From: Doryteuthis pealeii
Taxonomy: Eukaryota > Mollusca > Cephalopoda > Myopsida > Loliginidae
Length of the DNA: 64,000 nucleotides
Direction: 5' to 3'
Assembly: GCA_023376005.1 (NCBI GenBank)
Contig: CM042150.1
Coordinates: 73,512,752-73,576,751, forward strand
Program-made: the position numbers and the translations under genes
Shown: positions 48,550 through 59,640 of the stretch, piece by piece
Position numbering within the stretch: position 1 is the stretch's first letter
Layout of the letters: every line of letters begins with the position of its first letter
Notes under the pieces: generated by a model
Database searches by the model: none
Seen by the model: the letters and a program-made list of their open reading frames with translations, nothing else
What the model was told of the DNA's origin: nothing

Positions 48550-49315
48550 ATCAGAATAGAATATCTCTATATTTCATGGTACATATATAAATAAATATAT
48601 GCAAACAATTATTGACAAACTAGACACATTAGCATCTGAACAATTTGTTTTCCAGAGTACTTGCAAACCCTTCCTTACATTTTAAAAGTGTATTGGGATA
48701 GAATAGTTTAAAAATGATTTAAAATGATATATCAACTTCAAAAAGCACCTAATTATCTGTACTCATTTTTATTTGAAAAAAGAAAATTTGTTATCAGTCT
48801 CTTGAAAACAAAAAATAAATGGAGAATTTCATAAAAATAATCCAGTGATATTAAGACAAAAGGATATTATCACATAGAATATTAATATTCAATTTATATT
48901 TTTATCAAACATTTTGAATTTTTTCCTCTCATCTCAGAGATAAAAATCTTTTCTTAATTCTTCATTAATAATATTATCATTTTTACTTTCATTTTAGCAA
49001 TTCTCCAATAATAATTAAATAATTCAATGTGAAGTAACATCCACTTTTGATACTTTTATTATAAGTTTTTTTTATTCATTAAACAAATAGAAAAGAGAAT
49101 ATCATTATGTACTTGTTGTTCTTGTATTTAATAAGTTATAGCAAAATAAAATAACAAAATGTTACTCAGTTGATATTGATTTTAAAATATTTCCCATTGA
49201 AACTTTTAGGGGAAGATTTTTCTTTAGAGTCAGTTCAATATCTGCTTAAAGAAACAGATTAGTGGTTCTAGGGTTCTAATGACAGAAGGAAGAGGTATAA
49301 TAAAACATTAAAAGA
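48550..49315. other. AT-rich sequence, nothing recognised
   Basis: No gene or repeat boxes identified; (TA)/(GT) microsatellite follows at 49318-49352. Confidence 0.5.
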
Positions 49316-49434
49316 TATATATATTTAAAACCATATATATATGTGTGTGTGTGTGAGTGTGCTTGTATGTACTGATATAAAATAATATTGCATCAGCCTT
49401 GTTCACAGAGAGGAGGAAAATATTGATGTCAAAT

Positions 49435-50222
49435 AATTCAAATAATGGTTGGCCTATACTGGTGTGTCCATTGGAGAACATCACTTATTAGTTCATTCTT
49501 GCTTCTCCAGCAGTATTCAGCATGTCTTGTTTGTCTCACTTAGATGGTTTGTGTAAGAGGCAGGTGACCATACAGCCGATTTCTTGCCAAGAATTGTTCA
49601 AGAGAGCATGCAACATCCTTGTGTAGCTCCCATCTAACTTTTTTCCAAATTCTTTGTTTGGGTTCAAGTTGTTCAGTCATACAGTAGCACTGATAAGGCT
49701 ATGGCTTTGAAGAATTTTTGCTTTATCTTATCAGTGAGATTCGATCTCCATGATGGAAAATCTGTCTATAGCTGTGCATGCCTTTCCTATTCATGCATTG
49801 ACATAGATTTCAGTAGAAGAGATATTGCTACCGAGGTATGTGAACTGGTCTACTAGTTTTAAAGGTTTACCATTCAATGTGAAGATGCCTCCATCTCATT
49901 TAGAATACATGAACTCTGTTTTATCTGAGTTACCATTGAGGCCAATGTTTCTTGCCACCCACTCTAGGCTATGCAAACACAGCAGGGATTCTACTTGTGC
50001 AGATGTAACTGCGAGAATTGCCAGATCATCTGCATAGTCTGCATTCCTTATAGCCTCTGTGGGATATTGCTGACTTTTGTCTTTTTTAGGGTGAAGCTTT
50101 TTTCTTTTATGGGATCTAATGATGCTCTGAATACATAGTCTAGGCATATTATAAATATGTATGGTGCTAATGTATCTCCTTAATGGACCATTGCTTTTGT
50201 GTCTTTGTAGAACAGCATTATA
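49435..50222 (-). mobile_element. APE-type LINE 3' part (RT YADD to C-terminus)
   Basis: On the minus strand from 50222: MLFYKDTKA, then a gap, AIRNADYADDLAILAVTSAQ (YADD catalytic box), NSDKTEFMYSK, then FTYLGSNISSTE and LLYD plus later C-terminal text in shifted frames. This is the same family as 35570-36375. Its upstream half continues at 55150 on the far side of the 4.9-kb insertion. Numerous stops and shifts show it is old. The last nucleotides before the insertion (TTATA, 50218-50222) are duplicated at 55150-55154. Confidence 0.88.
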
Positions 50223-51764
50223 CAGGGTTCCCACTCATTTTAGGAAACCATTTTCCAGGACATTTCCAGGACATTTTTAAAATTTTCCAGGACAGCATTT
50301 ATTCGCGGCAATTTTATAATTTACTATTATGTCTAATATTGACACATTAAGCCAGTTTTATTCTTACTTTTCTATGATGCCGGGTTAATGAAGTATCTTG
50401 AGTTCATTATAGATGATGACTACATCTATCAATTAATTATAGAGGGTGACCATAAAGTCAGTGTGCACTTTAAAGTTATAAATTCATTAAAGTGCAAACA
50501 GATTTTATGGACAAAATGTACTATAAAATTGTCAGGCCTCCTGTTTTTGCTTAGCCATGATCACCATTGCTGTTTTTAAATTGGCAAATCAATTTAGATA
50601 TTTCACCCCTCTCCCTTCATGTTTAAAAGATTTTTTTATTTTATTGAATTTGTACAAATTTCAATAAACTCAAATTTCAAATATTTACCGTACTGTGTTT
50701 CTCACTTTTTATCGACAAATATAAGGAGATATTTCCTAATGCCCCTTCATTTTATATCTATATTATATTTTATATACTATTATATATTAAAGTTATATTT
50801 CAAAGTTAAAATATTAGATAGTGAAGCACATTGGAAAAGAAAACATCTCAAAGAAGCATATGTTTGACTGTAGTATAGAGATGAACACAATATGGGAACC
50901 AATTATTAAAAAGACTAAATCAAATTGTTTTTAAAGTTAATTAATTTGAAAATAAAAATATCGAAAAAGACTGATGGCAAATTTTATGCCTTAAGTTGCA
51001 CAGGAAACGCCAATAAACTTTTTCTAAATGATCATGATTCTTCTCGTGACACATGTCAGAATGATAGGCATGCAAAAACAATGGTCATTGTTTTTGAATG
51101 AGATCTTTGAAGGTTCTTCAACGCCTGTTTGATCAACTGTCAAACTGTTAAAAATAATTTCCCAGGTTGGATCATTACTATACTTGGATACAAAGGGAAC
51201 ACCTGAGGAAGGCTGGAGGATATAACAGCTGAAACATTATATGTATATACATACAATAAAGATGAGGACAACAAACCGAAAAATCAAACCTCATCTCAAA
51301 AATATAGTTCATGTTTATTGATGTTGTCAAATGGCAGATGGGGGAGGGGATTGTATTTTGTACAAATTCATAAAAACAAAATGTTTTAAACAGAACAGGT
51401 TTTTGGATTTTGTTTGGTTTGTTTTGTTTTACAGCATATCAACCTCAGTGGGTCATTTAATGCTGACAAACTTTGGAAATAAAGTAATTCTTAATGGATA
51501 ATCAATTTTTTTTTATATATACATTTTTCTATTCAACCTATAAATGGGACCATAACAAGTACTACCACTCCGGTAAAGAGTGGACCAGGAAGCAATGGTG
51601 ATGAAGGGGTGCTCCACATTCCCCAGACCTCCAGAACTGGAACCACACCATCAGATGGGACCTTCAGCCACCACCACCTAGCACATATTATAAGAAGGGT
51701 TGATCATGGATTGATCGGAGGGGCTCTCTCCGACCGCCCATCTAAACTAAGTAATGGTCTAAGC

Positions 51765-52592
51765 TAGGTATACCCAATTTGTTAAAAAGTCCATGTTTTT
51801 ACAATACAAATATACACCCACCCCCACCCCCACCCATTTCAAAAAATAAGGATGCTACTCAGGTAGAAAATAAGTATCAAAAATCAGAAAATAAAATCAA
51901 AATCAAAACTAAAAAATAATTTTTGGATATTTAAAAACATTTTTTTTTTTTACTCATTTCGATAATTATTTAATCTTTATTTAATTATTTATCTTATAAA
52001 AGAAAAAAGTATACATCAATATTTGCTCTGTTTAAAGGGCGGGGGGGCTAATTTTCAATAGAGTTTGTGACAAAAAATTATTAGAGATTGATACTAAAGT
52101 AAAGTAGTTATTAAAAAATATGTTTTTAGAATATAATTTAACATCATGATACTCATATCTTAAATGAATTTTATATATTAATTTATCATAGCAGAAATAC
52201 CTAATTAAATCAAAAAGTTTTAAAATAAAATAACTGATGCATTATAAAATCCATTCATTGATAAATCAATACTGAAAATTTCATTAAAATCAGATAATTC
52301 CCAGATTTTTGTTAATTTTTTTTTTTTCAATCTAGTGTTAAATTCATTTTGTAAACACGGATTATACGACAACTCTAGTGGCCATATTAAGTCATATTTG
52401 ATAAAAATTGACCAAAAAAAATAATTTTAAATGTATTAAAAATAAATTACATGTTTAATATTATTTTGCTTTTTGTACTGATGCTCATTATGTTACTACT
52501 TTTCGACTGAGACAAAAATTTGACCATAAATAATCAATTTAATTTTAATTAGTTTTTAAAATGAAAAGTAGACAAAAAAATAGGTATCCTTA
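51765..52592. mobile_element. Nested hAT-like MITE, 828 bp, 8-bp target duplication
   Basis: Flanked by GTCTAAGC at 51757-51764 and 52593-52600. Ends are TAGGTATACC and GGTATCCTTA (imperfect 10-bp inverted repeats). It splits a copy of the 33195-33715 repeat; at the uninterrupted copy the site reads as a single GCCAAAGT-like octamer within GGGCCAAAGTGGAG, the expected empty site. No ORF of note; AT-rich interior. 8-bp duplications are typical of hAT and P elements. Confidence 0.82.
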
Positions 52593-52852
52593 GTCTAAGC
52601 AGAGTGTTGCATGTCATGGACTGCTCATCCACAAAGATTCCATCCTTAAGCATCATGGGTCACCACACTATGGCCAACAGGTGGCCCAATTGCAGTCGGT
52701 GTATTCTAAAGACCCAGACGACAGGGCTAAGAGCGGGTTATAAAATATCTAAATTGATGTGCCAATATAAAGCTGGTGGGGGGCATAATTGTAGAATATC
52801 TACATATATTTGCTGATAAAAAGTGAAAAATACAGCACGTACATATTTGAAA

Positions 52853-52945
52853 TTTGTTTTGTAAAAATTCATGGTAAAAAAAATTAAATCTGGGCCCTCC
52901 CCAGGTTTAATTTTTTTTTACCATGAATTTTTACAAAACAAATAA
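52853..52945. repeat. ~93-bp hairpin with GGGCCC centre
   Basis: TTTTGTAAAAATTCATGG...TTAAATCTGGG and CCCAGGTTTAA...CCATGAATTTTTACAAAA are near-perfect complements around GGGCCCTCCCC. Copied at about 61705-61795. Confidence 0.85.
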
Positions 52946-53148
52946 TCTAATCTAAATTGATTTGGCGATGAAAAGTGGGGTTGGGGTGGGGCATTGTAAA
53001 ATATCTCCATTAATTTGCTGATAAAATGTGAAAAACATGACTCGGAAAATATCTATATTTGGCTAGAATTATGTCTTATGCCAGCAATTAAAAACAGTGT
53101 AAATTAGGGCAGGAATCCGGGATGACAAAACGTTAAAATGACCAATAG

Positions 53149-53658
53149 TACTATTCGCAGAGTTCCGGCCTCCTGACTTAAAAAAAACGCTAGCCGGTGA
53201 TAGGTGAAAAAACAAACCCACCTATGAATGAAGTCCCTAGCTGAAGTGGTGCCTGCTATATATGAAAAAATAATTTGTCAATTGAAGGCGTTTTTATGGA
53301 TTTTTTTAAATGGATTTTTTTAGTTTGAAGACGTTAAAAGTAAGCCATATTTTTAAAAAGGTTAAAATATTTACATTTACTTGTCGAAAAAAGACTGGAG
53401 GTGATAAAATATCGCATTAACTTTTTGGGAAAAAGCGCTGTTTTTTGTGTTTTTCTAAATATTTTCAAAAATATGGCTTACTTTTAACACCTTCAAAACA
53501 GTAAAAAATAATAATTTGTCGATAAAAACGCCTTCAATCAACAAATTATTTTTTCATATACAGCAGGCACCGCTTCAGCTAGGGACTTCATTCATAGGTG
53601 GGTTTTTTTTTGATCTATTACCACAGGAGACCGGGATGGAACTTTGCGAATAGTACCT
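53149..53658. mobile_element. Foldback element, 510 bp, 8-bp target duplication
   Basis: Flanked by GACCAATA at 53141-53148 and 53659-53666. Left end GTACTATTCGCAGAGTTCC; complement of right end AGGTACTATTCGCAAAGTTCC. Arms continue inward for roughly 200 bp: GGTGCCTGCTATATATG against GCGGTGCCTGCTGTATATG, and AAAGTAAGCCATATTTTT against its complement in the right arm. The loop is ~100 bp around 53350-53440. No ORF. Confidence 0.82.
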
Positions 53659-53669
53659 GACCAATATTT

Positions 53670-54285
53670 CCAGGAGTGGGTGGGGGTAAAAAAGAACAAT
53701 TTCCTCGTATATTCCTTTAAAATAAACTGAACCCTCATTTTATGTCCGTGTTTTTGCAATAAATGTTTTATTTTTTTGCACCCGTTATTTTACAATACTA
53801 AATATATTTTCTTTATTTTAATATTCACTTCAATATGTATATTCTAAAAGTTTCTATTTTGTGAGAATGGTTAGCTTTAAAGGCTCGTTTTACAATTTAG
53901 GCATAAATTGGATCCTCCCTTTATGACCATAATTGTTTTTTCGTCAACGATGATTAAAATCTGACGTTTTTATTTTAGAGTACCAAAGCCAAAAAGAAAA
54001 GAAATAACAACAAAGGGTAAACTTAACTTTTTACTCGTAAATTCCTACCATAAAATTAGGCTTTGGCATTTTATGGTAGGAATTTACGAGTAAAAAGTTG
54101 AAGTGTAAAAATGAACCCCCACTTTAAAACTAACCATTCTCACAAAATAAAAACTTTTAGAATATACACATTGAAGTGAATATTAAAATAAATAAAGAAT
54201 ATAAAATGAGGGTTCAGTTTTATTTATGTAGGAATTTACGAGAAATTGTTCTTCTTTACCTGGGTGGGGAGTATTATCACCGTAA
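53670..54285. repeat. ~610-bp palindrome with an inner hairpin
   Basis: The outer arms pair AAAGAACAATTTCCTCGTA (53693) with the complement of TACGAGAAATTGTTCTTC (54237). They continue through AAACTGAACCCTCATTTTAT, CACTTCAATATGTATATTC and TTGTGAGAATGGTTAG. An inner hairpin at 54027-54105 pairs AACTTTTTACTCGTAAATTC with its complement. Arms are about 230 bp. Possibly another foldback element; no target duplication found. Confidence 0.75.
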
Positions 54286-55149
54286 AAAGAACACTTACTT
54301 TAACGGAGTTGAAATTGACATTTGATGTCCTTGAATATTTTGTTCAAGCACCGCTTGCTTGAAGACTTGCTAGGAAGGTGTGTTCCCCAATCCCACCCCA
54401 TCAACATGACTAAAGACAGTAACACTGCCAATCCTACATTGTTGACAATCGCTTGATCCCAACCCCACATCCGACAAACTACTGAGACTAAAATGGTTAT
54501 CAACTTTTGTCTTAGGAAATTTTTTTACTTTCCAGTGTTTCCAAAAATGTATAACAAACTTTTTTTGAATGAACATTAATTTTATTTAATTCTTAAATGT
54601 ATTTTTGTTTTTAAATTGTTCATTTTCAGTCAAAATTTTGCGTGTGTGCTATTCTATACAAGTACAGAAAATTATTTTTAAATGTTCTAAATTTTACGAG
54701 GTAGAGGGGGAGTTTTGTAAAACGTAATTTATTTTTTAACCTTTCTTTAACGAATACCTTATTATCTTTAGTCTGATGACAAATTCTTGACTTGTTCAGT
54801 GTCGTATAAAAATAAATCAAAATATTGCTACATGATGAAAGCGAAACTTCAAAATAGCCAATCAGAAGAATTTTTACTGTTTAATGAATATTTATGACCA
54901 GTTTGGGGAAATGTTGGGTAGGTTCATTGAGAAAAAACAAATAAAACAAAGCGTCCTTGTTATTTTACTAGTTATATTTGTTAACGGTAACAATAACATT
55001 AATTTTGTCTCAGATAATTCAATTTTTCCAGGACAAAAAACCAAAATTTTCCAGGATTTTGAAAAAATACCCCCATCATTTCAAGGTTTTTCCAGTACTG
55101 GAAAACAACATTTTTTTTCCCAGGTTTTCCAGGACGCATGGGAACCCTG

Positions 55150-55634
55150 TTATACTGGTAACAGTTTCTTTGTTTACATTAAACTGTTTCAGGATTTTTT
55201 GCTCAGACCCTTCTACGATTCAATCGATAGTCAAGATCTGTGAATTTGAGGATTGGTTTCTGGGAAACCCCAATTTTCTCTACTTGAGGTTGGATGTGAT
55301 TAAGAAGAAAGGTATTATGAATCTTAGCAGCTATGGCAGTAAAGGTTATACCTCTGTAGTTCTTAGTGATACCAAGGTTGCCTTTTTTTGGGGAATGAGA
55401 GGATGCAACAGTTTGTCCATTGCTCAATTGTATTTTGTTTATACACTAAGAAGTAGGTCTTCAAGTTTCCTTGTCTTCAATACTTCGGGCAGTATTTTGT
55501 TAAGGCCTGCTGCTTTTCTACTTTTTATTGTCTTTAGGACTTCGTTGAGTTTGTTTATTTGAAGTCTCCTAGCTTGATGTCTCACAGCAATTTTTTTGTA
55601 TTATTTTCTATGGTTTTAGGAGAATTTCCACTAT
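55150..55634 (-). mobile_element. APE-type LINE, RT N-terminal part, downstream of the insertion
   Basis: On the minus strand: LNEVLKTIKSRKAAGLNKI near 55550, then NYRGITFTAIAAKIHNTF and LNHIQPQVEKIGVSQKP, then SQILTID, a stop, IVEG, and VNKETVTSI ending exactly at the insertion. About 30 residues containing RT motif A are missing between IVEG and NKETVTS. It is collinear with 50222-49435 once the hAT-like element is removed. It is preceded upstream by the same LINE at 56919-57250, separated by a second insertion. Confidence 0.85.
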
Positions 55635-56915
55635 AATAGTTATGCAAGACTCAGATTCAGTCTTGTCAAAGGAAAAAAGGAGTTCAACAACAAAAGAGAA
55701 GTGCAGTGAATTAAAGATACAATCTTTAAGGCAAAGGCTTAGGAAACTTAAAGCATGATACAACTCAGCTCAGGCCGAGGAATGTCAGCCTCTCTCAGAA
55801 CTCTGTGACATTCTTAGGAAAAAGTTTTTAAAAATTGCGTTGTGCTGAGGGTCTCCGGAAATGCAGGAAAGAAAGATCAAGGAAGAGGAGTGGCTTTATA
55901 TCAAACCCATTTGGCTTCACAAAGAAGTTATTGGGTGACAAAGGGAGCGGCCAGCTCAAAGATTTTGTAGAAGAGATAAATGAATCAATGTAAAAATGCT
56001 GAGTGACCCAAACATGGAAAGGAGACATCGTCCTATCAGATCACTGATTATTCCCAAACCGCATAAGACAGAATTCAATATGAAAGCTGGTGTAAATTTT
56101 AGGAAGCAAACAAAAAGGAAAAGGGTAAAATACCAAGAATTAGAGGAAGAGTGTAGAAAGAAAGGCTGGAAAGCTGCGCACATATTGAAGTAGGGTGTAA
56201 AAGATTTGCTGTAAGGTCTTTAAATAGAGTACTGACAAGTTTCAAATTAACAGGAAATAAGAAAAACAAAGTAATCCAAGATATTTCATAGACGGTCGAA
56301 AAAAAAAACAGCACAGTGGATAAAGAGAGGAACACATGGATAAGGAAATATCTAACAATTTACAATAATAATTTTACCTATTATGGTCTTGGTTAATTAT
56401 TCTGTTGACTTATCTTGATAGTTAATTTTTTTACTTTTTAAAAATCTTTTTTTTTTATCATGTGTGATTTTTTTCAGTCATAGTTTGATTTGTTCAAAAA
56501 ATTATTTGTCGGTGATTGTCAGTGGAGTGGTCGCTGATAATATGTCATTGGTTTGAGTCTGACCCTCAAATTGAGGGAGAGACGTCAATTAGTGATAATG
56601 TTGGGATGGTGAATACTTTTGTTGGAAGGCACCACAGGGGAGGGGGCTCCTTTTTTTTGTGTGTGTTTTAATAGGTAGTATTTCTCTCTCCACAAGCTGT
56701 AATCATATCAATATATGCTTCATTTTAACTAGCTGTTAACTTAAATAACAGGGGCTGATCAACCCTGATTGGGTTGTCTGGGAGAGAAAATACGATGTTG
56801 AAAGACACAAAATTTTATAGGAACCCAGGAAAATAATAACTTCCTCCTTTATATTGGAAAAATGTATTTTGGCAAATGAAGTCTTCTAACTTAATATTTC
56901 ATTGGCTATCGGCGA
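55635..56915 (+). mobile_element. RLE-type LINE with RT core deleted, inserted in the APE-type LINE
   Basis: Plus-strand fragments are SNPFGFTKKLLGDKGSGQLK near 55905-55960 (shifted frame), LSDPNMERRHRPIRSLIIPK from 55999, TEFNMKA, then directly KQTKRKRVKYQELEEECRKK near 56110-56160 and VGCKRFAVRSLNR-like text. NPFxFTKxLLG belongs before the RT core and KYxELxxECRKxGW belongs after the endonuclease, so the RT, knuckle and RLE are absent. The 3' UTR continues (CACCACAGGGGAGGGGGCTCC near 56630; GGCTGATCAACCCTGATTGG near 56752). The host LINE resumes at 56919. A ~40-bp stretch (TTATTTTCTATG/A-TTTTA) is present on both sides of the insert. Confidence 0.75.
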
Positions 56916-56918
56916 TTA

Positions 56919-57250
56919 TTTTGCATTATTTTCTATGATTTTAAGGGGTGGTTCCCAGCAGTTCTTGAAGTGGTCTATTTCAGAAGTCTATCTTCTTAGC
57001 TGACTGAATTTAGCTTTGATCTAAGGGTTTTCTTACACTTACTTCATTCATTATTTGCCATGTTAATTGCAATTGTCTATCTTCTACCAAATTTCTGGTT
57101 TTGTTTCTTTGCCTTGGATGTATTTAATTCTTTTTCATATGTTTTAGTTAGTTCTATCTGGGTTTCTTATGATTTTGCACATTGGCATTAGTTGGGTTGT
57201 TTATTATGTAGGGATGCTTTTTATATTATTGCTTTTGTCTCCCATTTGTA
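56919..57250 (-). mobile_element. APE-type LINE segment upstream of RT
   Basis: On the minus strand: TKTYEKELNTSKAKKQNQKF near 57150-57090, then TWQIMNEVSVRKP near 57065-57025 and LQELLGTTP near 56980. These match the linker between endonuclease and RT in this LINE (LNTSKAKKQ... SWKLINEVSGRK... FQELLGxPP). Two or more frame changes. Confidence 0.65.
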
Positions 57251-57254
57251 TTGG

Positions 57255-57961
57255 CTCTTAGTTTGGTTGGTTTATGCATTATGATGATTGCCACTTCTTC
57301 CCAGAAGAAGGCCATTTCTACAAGTAGTTTCGGTGTGAGCACGCAGAGGGCCCACTGGTCCAAATTTTTTGTTATGTTCCCTGTCACACATGAACCCCTT
57401 TCTCAACTTCCTTTCACATGCAATCACATGTGACTGAGAGCCCACCCTCGATAGGCAGACCCTGCCACACAGGTCACATATATGATCAGTCTTAAATATA
57501 GGAAGTGTGTACATGCCATCCATCTTGTGCTGCCTATGTTGAGGCCGCTTCAGGATGGGGTGCTTGAGCTGCTTTACCTCAAATCCTTACAGCTACCATC
57601 GGCCTGCCTTTCCAAAAGAATGTGCACCCGCACCCCACTTCTGTCAATTGGTCCTCATCGCTGAAGCGGATTTCTGCAAGGGTCATGATGTCTACCCCAT
57701 ATCGAGAGTTCTTTGCAATGATACCAGTTCATTGTTCAAGGTTTCCGATCCTCAAGATCGAGAGGGTCTCTGAACATTCCAGGTGGCTATAAGCCTAGGT
57801 TTGTTGTTTGTAATATTTTCTCTTGTTTCTGCCCTGCTAATGTGAATAGCCACAGGTTGCTGGCTAGTTGGATACGGGAACAGGCATTTGTTTAGGTCAC
57901 ATTTTCTATACCCTTCCCAGATGTCTGGGTGGGCAGTACTCCCCAAGGGCTGTTCAGCCAC
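57255..57961 (-). mobile_element. LINE with endonuclease start fused to C-terminal zinc finger
   Basis: On the minus strand 57961-57752 ends with NNKPRLIATWNVQRPSRS, the start of an APE-type endonuclease (usually ATWNVRTL). DIMTLAEIRFSDEDQL-like text follows in broken frames (near 57690-57650). From 57523 the open frame reads DHICDLCGRVCLSRVGSQSH and then IACERK, the C2H2-like finger that ends such LINEs. The remaining endonuclease and the entire RT are missing, so the copy is internally deleted. Confidence 0.75.
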
Positions 57962-58112
57962 TCAAACCTCAGATTAACAGCTGTGCTTTCAGCCCGTCAG
58001 GCCTGCACATGCACCGTTCCGCCATCACAGTGGGACTTGTAGTAATATCTGCACATGGTTAACATTGTTGTGCGCTTGTGCGACACACACCACATGCTCT
58101 CCTTCCCTACAA

Positions 58113-59640
58113 AATGAATTTTAACACTAGATGAAAAAAAAAAATTAACAAAAATCTGGAATTATCTGATTTAATGAAATTTTCAGTATTGATCTTACAA
58201 TGAATGGGATTTATAATGCCGATCAGTTATTTTATTTTAAAACTTTTGATTTAATTAGGTATTTTCTGCTATGATAAATTAATATATAAAATTCATTAGA
58301 TATGAGTATCATGATGTTAAATTATATTCTAAAACTATTTTTTTAAATAACTACTTTACTAGTATCAATCTTAATAATTTTGTCACAAACTCTATGAAAA
58401 TTAGCCCCCGCCCTTTAACAGAGCAAATATTGAGTATATTTTTCTTTTATAAGAAAATAATTAATAAAGATTAAATAATTAATCGAAATGAGTAAAAAAA
58501 AAAATGCTTTTAAATATCCAAAAATTATTTTTAGTTTGATTTTGATTTTTATTTCTGATTTTGATACTTATTTCTACCTGAGTAGCATCCTTATTTTTTG
58601 AAATGGGTGGGGGTGCGGGTGCAGTTATATTTTTATTGTAAAAACATGGACTTTTTAACAAATTGGTATACTAGTTAGACCATTCTATTTAGATGGAGCG
58701 GTCGTCCGAGAGGCCCTCCGATCAATCCATGGATCACCTCTTATAATATGTGCTAGGTGGTGGTGGCTGAAGGTCCCATCTGATGGTGTGGTTCCAGCTT
58801 CTGGAGGTCTGGGGAATGTGAGCACCCCTTATCACCAACACCAAAAACTGCTTCCTGCGTCCCTCTGTTACCGGAGTGGTAGTACTTGTTTATGGTCCAT
58901 TTATAGGGGTTGAATAGAAAAATGCTATATATAAAAAAAAATTGTTTACCATAAGAATACTTTATTTCCAAAGTTTGTCAGCATTTAAATGACCCACTGA
59001 GGTTGATATGCTGTAAAACAAAACAACCAAACAAAATCCAAAAACCTGTTCTGCTTTAAAACATTTGTTTTTATGAATTTGGTACAAAATACAATCCCCT
59101 CCCCCATCCCAAAAAACTAAAACAAATTAAAACAAAATTGCCATTGACAACATCAATAAACATGAACTATATTTTAGATGAGGTTTGATTTTTTCGGTTG
59201 TTGTCCTCATCTTTATTGTATGTTAGACATCATAATGTTTCAGCCTGTTATATCTCAGCCTTCCTCAGGTGTTCCCTTGATCCAAGTTATAGTAATGATC
59301 CAACCTGGGAAATTATTTTTAACAGTTTGACAGTTGATCAAACAGGCGTTGAAGAACCTTCAAAGATCTCATTCAAAACAATGACCATTGTTTTTTGCAT
59401 GCCTATCATTCTGACACTGTGTCACGAGAAGAATCATGATCATTTAGAAAAGTTTATTGGCCTCGTTTCCTGTGCCCAACGTAAGAGCATAAAATTTGCC
59501 ATCAGTCATTTTTCGATATTTTTATTTCAAATAATTAACTTAAAATTTGATTTAGTCTTTTTAATAATTTGTTCCCATATTGTGTTCATCTCATTACTAC
59601 AGTCAAAACATATGTTCTTTTGAGATGGTTCTTTCCAATG
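58113..59640 (-). repeat. Inverted partial copy of 50810-52352
   Basis: In complement this follows the hAT-like element interior from GTGAAGCACATTGGAAAG to CTAGTGTTAAATTCATTTTG, including the repeat of 33195 (58680-58915) and the edge of the nested MITE (near 58670). It is more divergent from 50810-52352 than the direct copy that follows. The open frame at 59198-59623 is a chance frame in this repeat. Confidence 0.88.

Larger units (their letters stand above)
50223..55149. mobile_element. Non-autonomous hAT-like element, 4927 bp, inserted in a LINE
   Basis: Ends are CAGGGTTCCCACTC and the complement CAGGGTTCCCATGC. Both ends carry repeats of TTTTCCAGGACA in the subterminal 150 bp, as hAT elements often do. 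The flanking duplication is TTATA (50218-50222 and 55150-55154). No transposase frame is present; open frames such as 54884-55243 and 54978-55562 only read subterminal repeats. The interior is built from other repeats: a polyadenylation-like segment (ATACAATAAAGATGAGG near 51250), the repeat of 33195, a nested MITE (51765-52592), a hairpin (52853-52945), a foldback element (53149-53658) and a long palindrome (53670-54285). The superfamily is inferred from the ends; a 5-bp duplication is not the common hAT length. Confidence 0.78.

Noticed and set aside
15602..49352. Arrays of (TA)n, (GT)n and (GA)n considered as CRISPR-like or satellite structures
   Set aside because: They are simple microsatellites without spacers or longer repeat units.
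54884..55562. Overlapping frames of 119 and 194 codons near the right end of the hAT-like element
   Set aside because: They read through the TTTTCCAGGACA subterminal repeats and the end of the element into antisense LINE sequence; no transposase motif is present.
59198..59623. 141-codon plus-strand frame
   Set aside because: It lies in the inverted copy of element interior and is broken in the other copies, so it is a chance frame.
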